In this document: piece after piece, positions 33,261 through 44,946 of the stretch
How positions within the stretch are numbered: position 1 is the stretch's first letter
Layout: each line of letters begins with the position of its first letter
Assembly (NCBI RefSeq): GCF_036324505.1
Contig: NC_086366.1
Location: 15,811,427 to 15,875,426 of the forward strand
Reading direction: 5' to 3'
DNA from: Eleginops maclovinus
Taxonomy: Eukaryota; Chordata; Actinopteri; Perciformes; Eleginopidae
Length of the DNA: 64,000 nucleotides
Notes under the pieces: model-generated
Seen by the model: only the letters and a program-made list of their open reading frames with translations
Databases searched by the model: none
What the model was told of the DNA's origin: nothing
Program-made: the position numbers and the translations under genes

Positions 33261-36200
33261 TACTTGGCGTTGGAAAAAAGGGTCTTTTATCTACTAATTT
33301 CCAAAGCGTGTTTATTCACAAACATATCAACCAAAGCCAAATATCTCCTTGCTTACATTTTTTGTGTAATGTAGCCCTATGAGCAAACAGTGTGCTTGGG
33401 TTGTGGCTTATAGTGAGTTTCTATCACAGTGATGATGAGAATCTGAATGTAGGCGCTACCAAAAAATTGTGACATGCATCAAACATGAACAGAGAAGTTG
33501 CATACGCAAACCGGTCCTAGCAATGACCAACTGTTTACTGTATGTATTTTCTATGTTTGGGCAGTAAATAGTCCAGTTGTTTTTAGTTTTCTTTCTATTT
33601 ATTATGGATGTTAGTTTGACCACATTGCACAGTGGACATTTTTAAGGTGGACAGTGATCTTGCTATTGGATGTTGCCCACAACCTTAAGATGACAGCTCA
33701 TGTAATTTTGCAAAGGCTACATCAGGTTGGCCTTTTCATTCATGAAACAGTATGAGTGATGGGCAGCACAAACTATGCAACGGCTAAATTTAGTCCTGCA
33801 GTGGGTTTATCTTCAACTTCACATATGTCATGTCACTCTTTGTTCTGTTGTGTTTTAACCATGACTGAAATATGTTTATCTGTCAGGAGGCTTCCAATGT
33901 GATAGTTCTGTCTTTTCCACTTGTGATGAATTGAATTAGGCAGAAGTGACATATGTACACAGTTGGAGCTCAGATAGTAGTTAGGGGAAATAATTGAATT
34001 GATGTTGACTAATTTCAACTCACAGCATCATCAAACAAGCTTAGCAAACGAACACGGTATTGACTAAATATTACAGGGGTCATTAGAGTTAGTTAATTAA
34101 AATAAAATTAATAGTTTAAATGAGGGTTATCAATTTAAAGAATTGTCAGCATAATGAATTGAGAAGTATATGTCCTGACATTTTTAATTGAAGAAATGGA
34201 GTGGAAAATTCTTCTCCCCGAATTGAAAGTTAATGGGCCAGGTGTATATGTACGGACAGCCGAGCTATCACACAGTGTAATTAATTATCACACAGCTTTT
34301 GCATTTTCGTTTCCTTTCTGTCGAAAATGAGTTTAACCATTTCACAAGGACATTTGGCTCTGTGAAATAGGTACAAAGATAAGAAAATGATTATGTTATT
34401 GTAGATATCATTTTAGAAGTTCTAGACAATAATATGTCCCAGTTAATGTGCTTATTATTGAGCTTTAATACTTGAAGACTGATTTTGTTAACTTTTTGAC
34501 AGAACCTGGCTATTTGGTTCTCCCTGTTTCCAGTTTATGGATTATGCTATACAGTAGTAAGGCTTCCCAAATGTCACCTCTTTAGGTACTCTCATGTTCC
34601 TAGATTTGAATGTTAACCCTATTTTCCCATATACCAACTACCAGCATTGACCCCTTTTCCCCCCACTGCCCACTATGAAGGGCATTTTCTCTGTTTTGAA
34701 AAGTCTGACACATCCACTCATTAAATTCTATCTCGCTTCACACTATTGAAACACCATGGGAGGATGATTTATATCTCCACATAGCAGAGGAGGATTGGGT
34801 CGAGTGTTTGCTGCGGGATCACACCTCCTATTCCATCTCTGCTACAGGCACGGGCTGTAAGATTCTTCTGTGCTATCATTTAACTAAGGTCAGGCTGTCG
34901 GGGATATATGAAGACTTTCTCATTCTATCTGAGATTGATGTCATCCATCCTCTTCTACTTACTATATTCATATGTGTAGATTCCTCTCTTTGCACAATAT
35001 TGGGTTGGAGGTATTCAGTATTTCGATTTCCCATTATCTATCACAGCGTCTGCAATGAGTCCCCCAAACCCCTGTAATACCAAATCATATGCATAGCTTT
35101 TATAACACTTTACTGACACTTAATATATAAAAAAGAATCCGATAAATTGCCAGGTTCACACACACTCAAAAACAGCCGTTGAACAAATTACACTTGAGAT
35201 TAAAGTAACAATCAGAAATACATTCAATCTAACAATCTTGTCAATCACACATAAAGAAAAATATAACATGATCACTTCAAAGGGAAAAAAAAGAAATAAA
35301 GTAAAGGCTTTTGCCAAGCAGAGATCCCTGTTACCACATGATGGAGGGTGTAATGAAGAATGAAACATTCATGGAATCACTTGAGAGATGGCATGTCCTT
35401 TCATGATTTCAAAAGTTTCTTAGGTCGATAGGATTTCTATATATCAACATTTTAGTTGAATCTTCTTTTGTAGGACATTATAAATCCAGTTGCATAGTGT
35501 TTGAGCGTGAATTCAAAAAGCTACACTACGTTATAGTTTTGTTATTGAACTTATTTGATTAATTTATTTTTACAGATTATCGGATACCGAAACAAAAATG
35601 TTAAAGTGAAAACACACATTTCCAACATGGTTCCTCAGATGTTAGAAATGAAGAAAACGCGTATTACATTTCTGACCTCAGACTTAGTTGTCGGAGCAGA
35701 GTTGTAAAGGTTCTCTGCTTACTTTTAGATGAAAAGCAAACCCAAGGCATGATTGAAAGCCTGTGGATTGCAAGTGGGGTCAAAGGAAATGAGCAACAGG
35801 CAAAATGTCTTTGTTCTTATCTCTCTCTCACAATCAATAGAAGTAAAAAGAGGAGAAAAATGAACACCTCCTCTTCAAAGTCCATCTTCTTCTGTTTGAA
35901 GTCCATATTTCTTTAAATTCTGCGTAATGCCGGAGGGGGCATTCATGCCCCTAGCTCCTGTTGGACTAGAAATTAACTTTGAATTATAATGAAAACAATT
36001 TTTTAAATAAATGTACCATTTTCTGTAGGATCGAACGAAAGCCCATTTTAAAGGGTTTTTGAATAAATGACACATACATGACTTACATCAGTTTTTGTCA
36101 CATAATCAAATGCAAGTTATGCTAAAAAAAAATTGTGTAATCTTTTAAATTTAAAGTGTAAAGACTTTTAAATGGATTTTCTGTATTAGACCTCCATATT

Positions 36201-38314
36201 TGTACATTTTCCTATCTCTTTGTTTTTGTAGATAACTTTTTTTCTAGAGCTGTTTCTCTGGTGGCAGTATCCGCGATACAAATGCATCCAGACACGAGTT
36301 ATTTTCACCTTTTAATATAAAGGCACATTCAAAACCCCACTGAAGTTAAATCGAGGTCTGCAGCCAACGAACCGTGGCAGAGTTAACTTCCAGGTTGACT
36401 TGCAGGAAAACAGCCCCATTGGACCTGAGAGGGTTGTCGAGGCCTTAACATCATTCACATAAACACTGCACTGAAAAACCTGTTAAGGCAAGACTGAATG
36501 AACTAACACGCTGAGTTCGGGTGTTATTTATCAGCTCCTACTGGGCACCTAATGACACCATTGGTCCAAAAGTAGCTTCTTACAAATACAGTGAAAAATG
36601 ATCACAAGTTACTTTTAAAGGTGAAGAACTAAAATGCAGGGAGCACATATAGGCCAATCAATATATATTAGTATAATATAGTATAATATAATATATTAGT
36701 TCAAACCTTACATTTATATACATTTGGCATACACTAAGTATACCAAAGTCTGCATTTTTTGATCTCATACTGCAGATAAAAGACGATCCGTTTGATCAAT
36801 CTCACATTTCATGCGTATCCCATCTTTTTTAGCTCAAACGCTCTTTGGTGTTTCAGTTTATCAGAGAGCATCTTGAGAGCAGTTTGATAGCTGAGAGTAT
36901 TGTTTTGCATAGGGTTTGAAATAGGGTGTGAGTATGTTAGAGGCTTGTCATACATCTTGAGTGAAATCTAAAGTGACAGGCTTCTTGAAAGACCGAGGAT
37001 CTGATGCGAACTGTCAGTGTACATTACCAAAGCTGGTGCATTAGGCCTGGTGTATAGGCTGTATACACCTAGGCTGAAGTCTGCAGTAAAACTCTTAAAA
37101 TGAGTCAGATGCTCTCATTGGAAATACACTTTTATAAATAACGACAATTGCATTTGGAGAGAAGGATGCTTGATTGTGTTTTTTATGGCTTTTAACACTT
37201 GCCACCTGTTCAGATGTAACATCTGTGCTGAACTCATATCATGTCATTATCAGAATATTTAAATATTTTAAAGAATTAATTACATTAATTTGTATGTTTT
37301 TTATGGCATAGAAACAATCAGTTGTGTCATTGTGATGACAATCAGGGCTGTTTTAGGGCATATCAAATTATTTCTAAGGTACTTAAAATAGAGTGGGTTT
37401 TTATTCACTGGTACCATTGTCAAATGTAATTTATTTAACACAAATACAAAACAAAATCAGAATAGATTGCTTCATTGTTTTCTGCAAATGGGTTTTGGAT
37501 GTAATAACAATAACTAATTAAAACGAGAAGGACAAACCCGTGAATGATAATGGTAGACTACATTTAATTGTAATTCAGCTAGAAGAACAAAACAACTCTT
37601 TTAAGAACTGGAATAAGACAACAATTTGTATTTGATATAATGATTTAGTCTCAATGATAAACTGTATGTAAACTGCCTTAGGAACATGCCTGCCGGTTTA
37701 GATTTATGGAAATGTTTCTGCACAGTGTGAACGCAAGGATGCAAATGATGTGTGAAAATTGCTTTGTCTAGGTGAGGGTTTTAAAATAACCAAGTGGAAT
37801 CATTTGCCTAAAAGCAACATAATAATACGAAGAAAGAAAAACTTAATTTAATAAATATATGTGCTAAAACTCCAGCTGGAGTGTTGGGTCAGAGTTAAGC
37901 AGACACCATGGGCACATGATGAGCATCTATTATCCTCTATTTTCCAAATTACACCACGTTTACAGTAGAAAGTGATCAACATTTGTTCTTATCAATTCTT
38001 AATTACATTTGTTCACTGCCCATGCATGAATTAAACAGCAAGGAGAAAAGTGTCCTATTTAAAGTAGAAATATGCTGCCCCCACATGTAGGACAGACCAC
38101 GTTACACGCAACCTGCTATTATGGATTTTTTGAAATCTTATTTTAAGCTCCATTTCCATGCTGTAAACTTTTATATCACTAGGTGGCAGCAGATATTTAA
38201 GATATCCTTATAGTATCATCCCTTCGGTTGGTTTTGTTACTCAGTTTGCCTCTCTATGGTTATTCTTACCTAATGCAATCCATCTCTTAATTTAAAATAA
38301 AAAATAATTTTTGA
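33261..38314. other. Intergenic non-coding region
   Basis: Short frames only. A small AT tandem (TATAATATAGTATAATATAA style) lies at about 36660-36702. No RNA gene or dispersed repeat recognised. Confidence 0.45.
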
Positions 38315-38495
38315 AGGATGCACACACTAAGCGGCTGTGGATTATGGCGTAAATGTGCATGTTCAGAGCGTCAGTAGTCCAATCCTCAGCCTCTGCAGTC
38401 CATATTTTGTGTCCTTGGGCAAGATGCTATCCCTATGGTATGGAAGTGCATGTAAGGTGCTTTGGATAAATGACTCTTAATGTAATCTAAATTAA
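38315..38495 (+). repeat. SINE-like dispersed repeat, copy 2
   Basis: Carries GTAGTCCAATCCTC (B-box-like, about 38377), TTTGTGTCCTTGGGCAAGAT (about 38406-38425) and a right end GTAAGGTGCTTTGGATAAATGAC (about 38452-38475). The last two are hallmarks of a repeat found throughout teleost genomes, where the right end normally reads CTTTGGATAAAAGCGTCTGC. Shares the GTGTCCNTGGGCAAGA core with 28596-28775. Diverged and non-coding. Confidence 0.65.
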
Positions 38496-41400
38496 AGCTT
38501 GTATTGGGACATAATGCTTTAAATACACACGTGTGTCGGCTGCAGTATAATATACGGATGCATAAATTGATTGAAATTACGAAGCATGCATTTTTAATAT
38601 AAATAATCATTTTAAAATGATGTGGGCACAGTGTCAGAGAGTGGTGTTAATTCAAGTACAATTCAATATTTGAGTGTTTAGTGAATTTCTTCATTATTGC
38701 GTCAAGCAATTACAGTTCAGTCCTGAAATTGTGTGTGGTTGAACTTTGTTATTCGTTAAAAGAAGATTATTAAGGAACAAGCATTGTCGACTCTGGGACT
38801 TCCTGTCCAAACATTTAAATATAAATTAAACAAACTGACATGGCAACAACACACATAAAATGGCTCCTACACAAAGATAGCTTGGTATTTTACATTTTGC
38901 CAAATTTGTTTGAATTCTTTGTGTGACTCTGTTGACTCTGTAATTGTGTGGTCACAGAGCAGTTTTCATGCGTTCTGGGTTAGGCTGATGAGGCAGAGGT
39001 GAAGTGTTGTCCCTAGTCTGGCAGGAATACACTAAACTGTCAGTGGAACTAAGCCTTCTTTGTGCTTATAATGAATCTTGGTTGGAGCATTACAGTGACA
39101 TCTGGCAACGAAACCTTACGTTTACAGCGGTGACAACAAACCACAGCTTGTCTGAATAAATCAGAGCAAAAGAATGCATCTTTATGATGTAGGCCTATTG
39201 GACACTGCACCCTCTCTTTTTGCTGTTACATAATGAATATGCATATGACTGAGTCTGTGTGACTCTGTGTGTGCGGATGTGTGTGGTTGTATGTGAGCTT
39301 AGTCAGACTCCTCCAGATCTCTGCCTAGCCTACGCAGATTAATATCTGCAGTCTACAAAGGAGCCCTGTGTGCCTTGCAGGACAGACTCTCAGGACAATG
39401 AATCCACTGTCTGACAACACCATCTCCCTCTCAAGCTAACTGATATGCACCCCTTAGTCCTGAGATTATAGAAAGCTAAATCGTTCAGCACCAAAGGTGA
39501 TAATTGAGTGACAGTGCCGTGCTCCAAGCTTTCTCAAAGGTTGTCACCAAGTCATTCATCTCGACTGCAGAATATCGAACCAAAGTCTCTTTGACACTTG
39601 TAGCTCTGTATGTGACTTTTGGACTTAAGTGGGGTCATTTCAAAATGAAAGGATTAATACTGCAATATTCAGCTTTTATCTTTTTTTTTTTAAGTACAGA
39701 TTATGCCCCAAAAGGTAAAAGAGAAAATGATAAATTCTAGAGCTAGATTTTAAAATTCTGTGTTTGAAACTATGATGCTGCATCTCCCCTGGCCAGCTGA
39801 TGCACAATACGACCACATTGTTTGATTTTTCTTTCGCAATAATTCATTATGTAATATACACTGCAAGAGTCAGTGAGAGGGGGAGGGTCTTCTCAGCAAT
39901 ACTAACCATTAGCTCACTTCTGAGTCACAATACTATGCACTGAACATGATTATGTATACCCCTCCCTGCACAAATGACCTCTACTTTTTCTCCCATGACC
40001 TGGAAACCAATGTACATATTATAGTACTGCATGTTGCCTGCTGTTACAGTAGTGGAGGAGGTATGAGGAGCTATTTAAAAACCTCCTCGAGTGGAGGATG
40101 TTCACATGCATCCTCTCCCTAGGAAATATGCTTACAGTATGGCCAGTATAGACTCTGAGATGAAATTATATTCTGACTCAATAGAGAAAAAAGGATGAAT
40201 TATACTGTAGTGGTAGTAGTGATGTTGTCATAAATACATGTTAATGTACTGCACGTGTGTATGTGTATGTAGGCATGAAAGCGTATTCATGGGTGGTCAT
40301 GGCTGTTATGGGTGAAAGAGGATGAGAGGAGGCTGGGGGGAGTAATGAGCTGTAAAGACAAACCGAGCGACGGAGAGCACAAAACAGACTGACTGCTGTG
40401 TCATGGAACGTGTGTTTTAAGTTTAAGTGTTGTATGTGTGTTTATTTTTCAACTGTTGATGAACTTACTATTTATATACATTTTTTAAATTTAATTTTAC
40501 ATGCTACGTGCTATTTTGAATTCATGTGCAATACATTTGTTTATATATTTGTCATTCAAATCTAATCTAAACTAAAATAATGTAATCTAATAAAAATCAT
40601 CAGTACATACATTCTTCTACGTGTAGTGTTATAACTGTATGTTATTCTTAAAGGGATTCATGGGTGATTTAAGTAGGTAAAAGGGGATGTTATGTGTGCT
40701 TCTTTACCACAAGGGACAGCTGATTCAGTTGAACAGAAATGGAGTCGAAGGCTCTTACGAAACACAGCAGTAGAAAAATTCATTTTTCATGAAAAAGATT
40801 AACGTATGTGGCAGTCAATTTTACACAGCAAGACATAATTTAAATAGGACTGTAGCACAAAGTTAAAAAGTTATTAAACAATATCATTTTATAGTTTTCT
40901 ACAGACTAATTCAAAATCTTAAGTTTAGATTTTGTATTAATTAACTAAAGTGCAAGGTTATATTAAAAAGATAACCTTAGAGTAAAAAAAACTAAACAAG
41001 CTACATCAGCTTTCAACTCCAATGCACGCTGAATAAAACCCAACTGTATATTTCGGAGGCCATTTATATGCATGATTCACTAGCTGAGTCACACTCTGCC
41101 TATCTATGATGCCCAAGCACAAACGCCACTCAGACCTCCCTGCTCTCCCCCGACAGTGCCATTAACCATTACGCTTTTATTAAATTCTCAGTAGATGAGT
41201 GTTAAAAAAAAAAAACGGAAGGAGGAATGTCTGAACATTTTTGGGGCCACACACCCTAAGGTGGAATTTGTGGAAGAAATTGCTGTAGAAGGATGGTTTG
41301 CAGCAAATGTGCACGATTGGACCACAATGCATTTTCAGCCAGCAGATTGATTTGGGTTTGCTTGATTTTGGCCCATTGCATGTCTCTGCTGGCCAACCGT

Positions 41401-42719
41401 GAAAAAATCAAAGGCAAACTGCCGTCTCAGGGTGCCAGATGCTTCAGTTCCACCCTACTGTTCGAGCAAACAACTTTGTCTTGCCTTTGCATTGTTGTTC
41501 TGTCAGGCACCAGTCACTTTAAAGCCTTAATAAAAGTGTGTTGCATAAGGCTCTCTGTGGTGATTGGAGAGGCGAGGGGGTTTGGTCGAATACTTGACTC
41601 ACAGCAGTGTTTTAGACAAGTATAGAAGTGATGACTGTGGATTTTCTTTTGCATTTTTTAGACTTTTTGATATTGTGTTGTTATCTCTTTGGAATGATTT
41701 TGATAATAAACAAACAATCAAATTTTGCAAAGCTACATTGATGTTAACAAGATAAATGGGAAGTATGTATTTCATATGACTAATGAAAGGTCATCTGTTA
41801 TCTGTATCTGATGGAAAGACCTATTAAAGTATTAGAGCAGAAAATAAACATATTATGACAAAAAAAAACTAGAGCCCCTAACAGTTCATGTCTGCAAAAT
41901 GAGTTTTATTGTAAAAACCCTTTACAATAAGAGTTTATCAGCATTGTATATTGAGGACTAAGACAAATCATACTCATCCCTCTAGAGGAGTTTCCATTCT
42001 ACTATTACAAAGAAATGACATTTGATGGCTTTTGAAGTATGATTGAAATATTCTGCACACATTGCTTTCACTGTCTTTAGGTTAGAACAAAGACTAACTC
42101 AATAAATTAAACTAAATAAATGGATTGTCAAACACAACTATATTCCTGGGCTCTCAATTAAAGCTTTGAAACTTCCTTTGAACAACGATGTTATTCATTA
42201 GGGCTGGACGAAATGTAGAAGAAAAAAAAAAGACCAAATACCTCAATAACGATTGATGCTTTCACAAAATAATTTGTAAAAATAATGATCAGTAATGTGG
42301 ATAACATTCAGCCTTAAAATGCACAATTTCAATATCAAAAATAAGATTGAGAGTCTTATTTCACAATATTGATATTGTACTTGGTAATACCAAGGAACAT
42401 TTTACTGATTTATTTTCTTTTGTAATGTATACTAAATAAAAAAGGAAGAACAAATAATGAAACGATAATATTGTGGCATACATAAACTGTAGAATTTAGC
42501 TAAGCTCTAGACAAAATGTTTACCTTGTGTGGGAATGAAAACATGAACAATATCTGAATGCATTTAGCTTGAATGATTATTATTTAGTTACCTCTTTTAT
42601 TATTGTTAGGATACAGTATTACGTGTAATTTCAAAAGGGATAAAATTATAATATTCATAAGCAGTATTCGAACCGCAGCCTCTTTTATTTTATATTTGTA
42701 TTATTATGATTATTGCGGG
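38496..42719. other. Intergenic non-coding region upstream of gene B
   Basis: Plus-strand frames at 41293-41625 (110 codons) and 39504-39740 have no recognised domain. A hairpin-capable inverted repeat, TTATTGTAAA / TTTACAATAA with a 5-base loop, lies at 41906-41930. A GTGTGT-rich patch lies around 39250-39300 and 40250-40270. Confidence 0.4.
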
Positions 42720-43056
42720 GGTTTCCCTATGATGACACTGGCTCCCTTTGAGATTTGCGCACTATTTCCCAGCCCAGGATGTCCTTTCCTCCGCGGATTG
42801 ATCCACGTTTGTGAGAAGGCTCTGCTTGTCAGTCAGACTTTGAACAGTGCACTGGCGCTCATCGCTGCTAATCTCTGGCCGCTGCTTGTCACCATCCACG
42901 ACGCTGCTACTGACAGTTACCACCGACCTGCTTCAGAGGAATTGATTAGGATGAAGAGTTTCTGAGATAAAGCAGGAAAATACGACGGCATCACGGTAGG
43001 GCGCGAACGGAGATTAAACGTTAGCTGCGCCGTTTAACGTTTACTCGGGAGTTGCG
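42720..43056 (+). promoter_or_regulatory. Presumed promoter and 5' UTR of gene B
   Basis: GC and CpG rise sharply from about 42720 up to the candidate ATG at 43057, with CG clusters near 42792, 42850-42905 and 42980-43055. A five-codon upstream frame (ATG at 42951, TGA at 42963-42965) would precede the main start if it lies in the mRNA. The start site itself cannot be fixed from sequence. Confidence 0.4.
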
Positions 43057-43108
43057 ATGGTCAAGATAAGGGATATTTTTTTAGCCTTGCTCCTTGTGCG
43101 CTGTACAG
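43057..43108 (+). CDS. Candidate first coding exon with signal peptide (gene B)
   Basis: The ATG at 43057 has G at -3 and G at +4 (strong Kozak context). Seventeen codons plus one base follow: MVKIRDIFLALLLVRCT, then CAG|GTAAGA with the donor GT at 43109-43110. Two positive residues followed by a leucine-rich core (IFLALLLV) is the classic form of a signal peptide. The intron would be phase 1, as for the candidate exon at 20069-20144. The exon sits at the 3' edge of a CpG-rich patch, as expected for a vertebrate first exon. The rest of the gene would lie to the right. No second exon was found before 64000, implying a first intron over 20 kb, which is common for neural cell-surface genes. I do not recognise the product and give no name. 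The alternative is a chance short frame, but context and donor argue against it. Confidence 0.6.
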
Positions 43109-43651
43109 GTAAGAACATCACATACTCATCACTTAAGATATAAATGTTTATGTTTGACTCTGTGTATTGGCACCCTTTAATAGTGGTCAGGACCGCAGGT
43201 ATCCTCTCGCCCCCTGGTCTTCCTCCTCCCCCCTCCTCTCCCTCTGCCCGCAAGCTCTGTTTAGCAGATGCATCGGCAACGGTACTGCGCCTCCCGCTAA
43301 TTAGCTTACTGGCGAGCAGGGTTGTGTGTTTTTAAGTAAAGACAGCTTGCTGCTAATGTGCTAGGGTACCATTTTCTCTTAAGGCAAACCCACAGTGAGC
43401 TACATAACGACACACTCTGCGTGACCAGCCTGTACGCTGACTTAGCTTTATTGTGCATTCAATAAAACATTAATGCTCAAGAAGGACAGGGTTTAAAATT
43501 GTATTAGCACGAATGTGGGAATTATATGAATGGAAATGTGTCATGGGGATTTATGTTTTTATCTGAAAACATGATCTTGTTTTCTGTCTCAGTTTGGATG
43601 GAACGTGTTTGTTGTTGATGGGAAGTGATGCTGGGCTCCTTGTATTTGTAG
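43109..43651 (+). other. Start of gene B intron 1
   Basis: Begins with the donor GTAAGAAC. The first 250 bp remain CpG- and C-rich (CCTCCTCCCCCCTCC near 43223), typical of promoter-proximal intron sequence, then composition returns to AT-rich. No further exon seen. Confidence 0.45.
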
Positions 43652-43668
43652 CCCCCCCCCCCCACTCA

Positions 43669-43758
<90 letters not shown>
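43652..43758. repeat. C12 tract followed by (CA)43
   Basis: Twelve consecutive C at 43652-43663, a short joint, then 86 bp of perfect CA at 43673-43758. The frames of 60-76 codons through it are repeat translations. Confidence 0.97.
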
Positions 43759-43762
<4 letters not shown>

Positions 43763-44884
43763 CCCTTCTGGGTTGAGTCACGTTCTCTTAGTTAAAGGTA
43801 CATTGTGCAAGACACGTCATTTTAAAGTGCACCTGGCAATGTGTGCAGTCCGATGGCATTTATCCGAGTGGTTATCAACAATGGGTCCTCACTTGAATAA
43901 ACTACAGGAAGGGACAGTTGTGGGTTTATTTCATCTCTCTGGCAATGCTGCAGAGCAAGCACAACTTCTACTCGGAATCATGTGTTATGTAATCTGATGC
44001 CACGATAAAGGCTTTGAAATGAGATCCTCTAAGTTGGTACAAATGTGTCGTTATGTAAGTCTAAATGAGGGAGTTTCGTGACAAATTACATTTTTAATAG
44101 TCTTTCCACGACATTATATTGTTGTTGATTAAAATCAGTAATTTGACATGTGAGGCGATTATGGCAGGAGTAGTACTCTCAGATACACTTAGGCTCAGGG
44201 TAATCGTGGGATAGCCTTTTAATCCTTTATGTACAATTCAATATGTGCAAGGGTGTTCCTCAGGCAGGGAAGGAACACGCACAGGGAGTGGAGCACTGCA
44301 TTGTAATGAGAATGGCATTTCTCTTGGGTTTATGGAATATTTTATGTAGAAAGTCAATTTGCAAGCCCCTGATGATAGGATTCAGGCTGCTCTTGGGCCA
44401 TAATATAATTTAAGCACATTCTAATGTATTACACATGTATCTCCTAGCACTTACACTAATAACAGGGGTCAACCTGTTAATGTTCCAGTATGGAAGCATT
44501 GGATTAGCTAATTCTCTATGTTTGAGACAGGATTTTTGTAAGTTATAATCTGTCAGAACATTTGGAGCTATGAGAAATTAGTCATGCCACTTGAGGTACT
44601 TGAAGTGAAGGATCTTAATGTTACAGTTGTTAGAATTTTGCTATCATACTTTGATCAGCCTCAAGCTCATAAGGATTTTTGGTAATATCATTTTTTGCAT
44701 AAATTTGCATTTTATATTAGTTTTTTATCAAAACTACTGATTTCGTTTCAAGTCAAAACCTGTTTTACAAGACCACATTTGAATACATCATGGTACAGTT
44801 ATAATTGCCGTTTGAATAATGCATGAACGCACTATAGTGCAACTCTTTGGCCCCTCCTAACAGCTAACCCTTACTAACTGTCCT
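43759..44884. other. Non-coding, probable gene B intron 1
   Basis: A 74-codon frame at 43773-43997 has no recognised domain. AT-rich, with nothing else to report. Confidence 0.45.
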
Positions 44885-44902
44885 GTCAACTTTAAAGTTG
44901 AC
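44885..44902. other. 18-bp perfect palindrome
   Basis: GTCAACTTTAAAGTTGAC reads the same on both strands. It ends six bases before the 13-bp tandem repeat at 44908. Its half site (GTCAA) could serve a dimeric DNA-binding protein, but it may equally be chance or a repeat edge. Confidence 0.6.
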
Positions 44903-44907
44903 TTTGC

Positions 44908-44946
44908 ACAATATAATATCACAATATAATATCATAATATAATATT
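44908..44946. repeat. 13-bp tandem repeat, three units
   Basis: ACAATATAATATC at 44908-44920 and 44921-44933, then a diverged unit ATAATATAATATT at 44934-44946. Confidence 0.85.

Noticed and set aside
33217..33297. Short coding exon starting at a strong-Kozak ATG
   Set aside because: The frame stops after 26 codons and there is no donor in good context or signal-peptide shape to support it.
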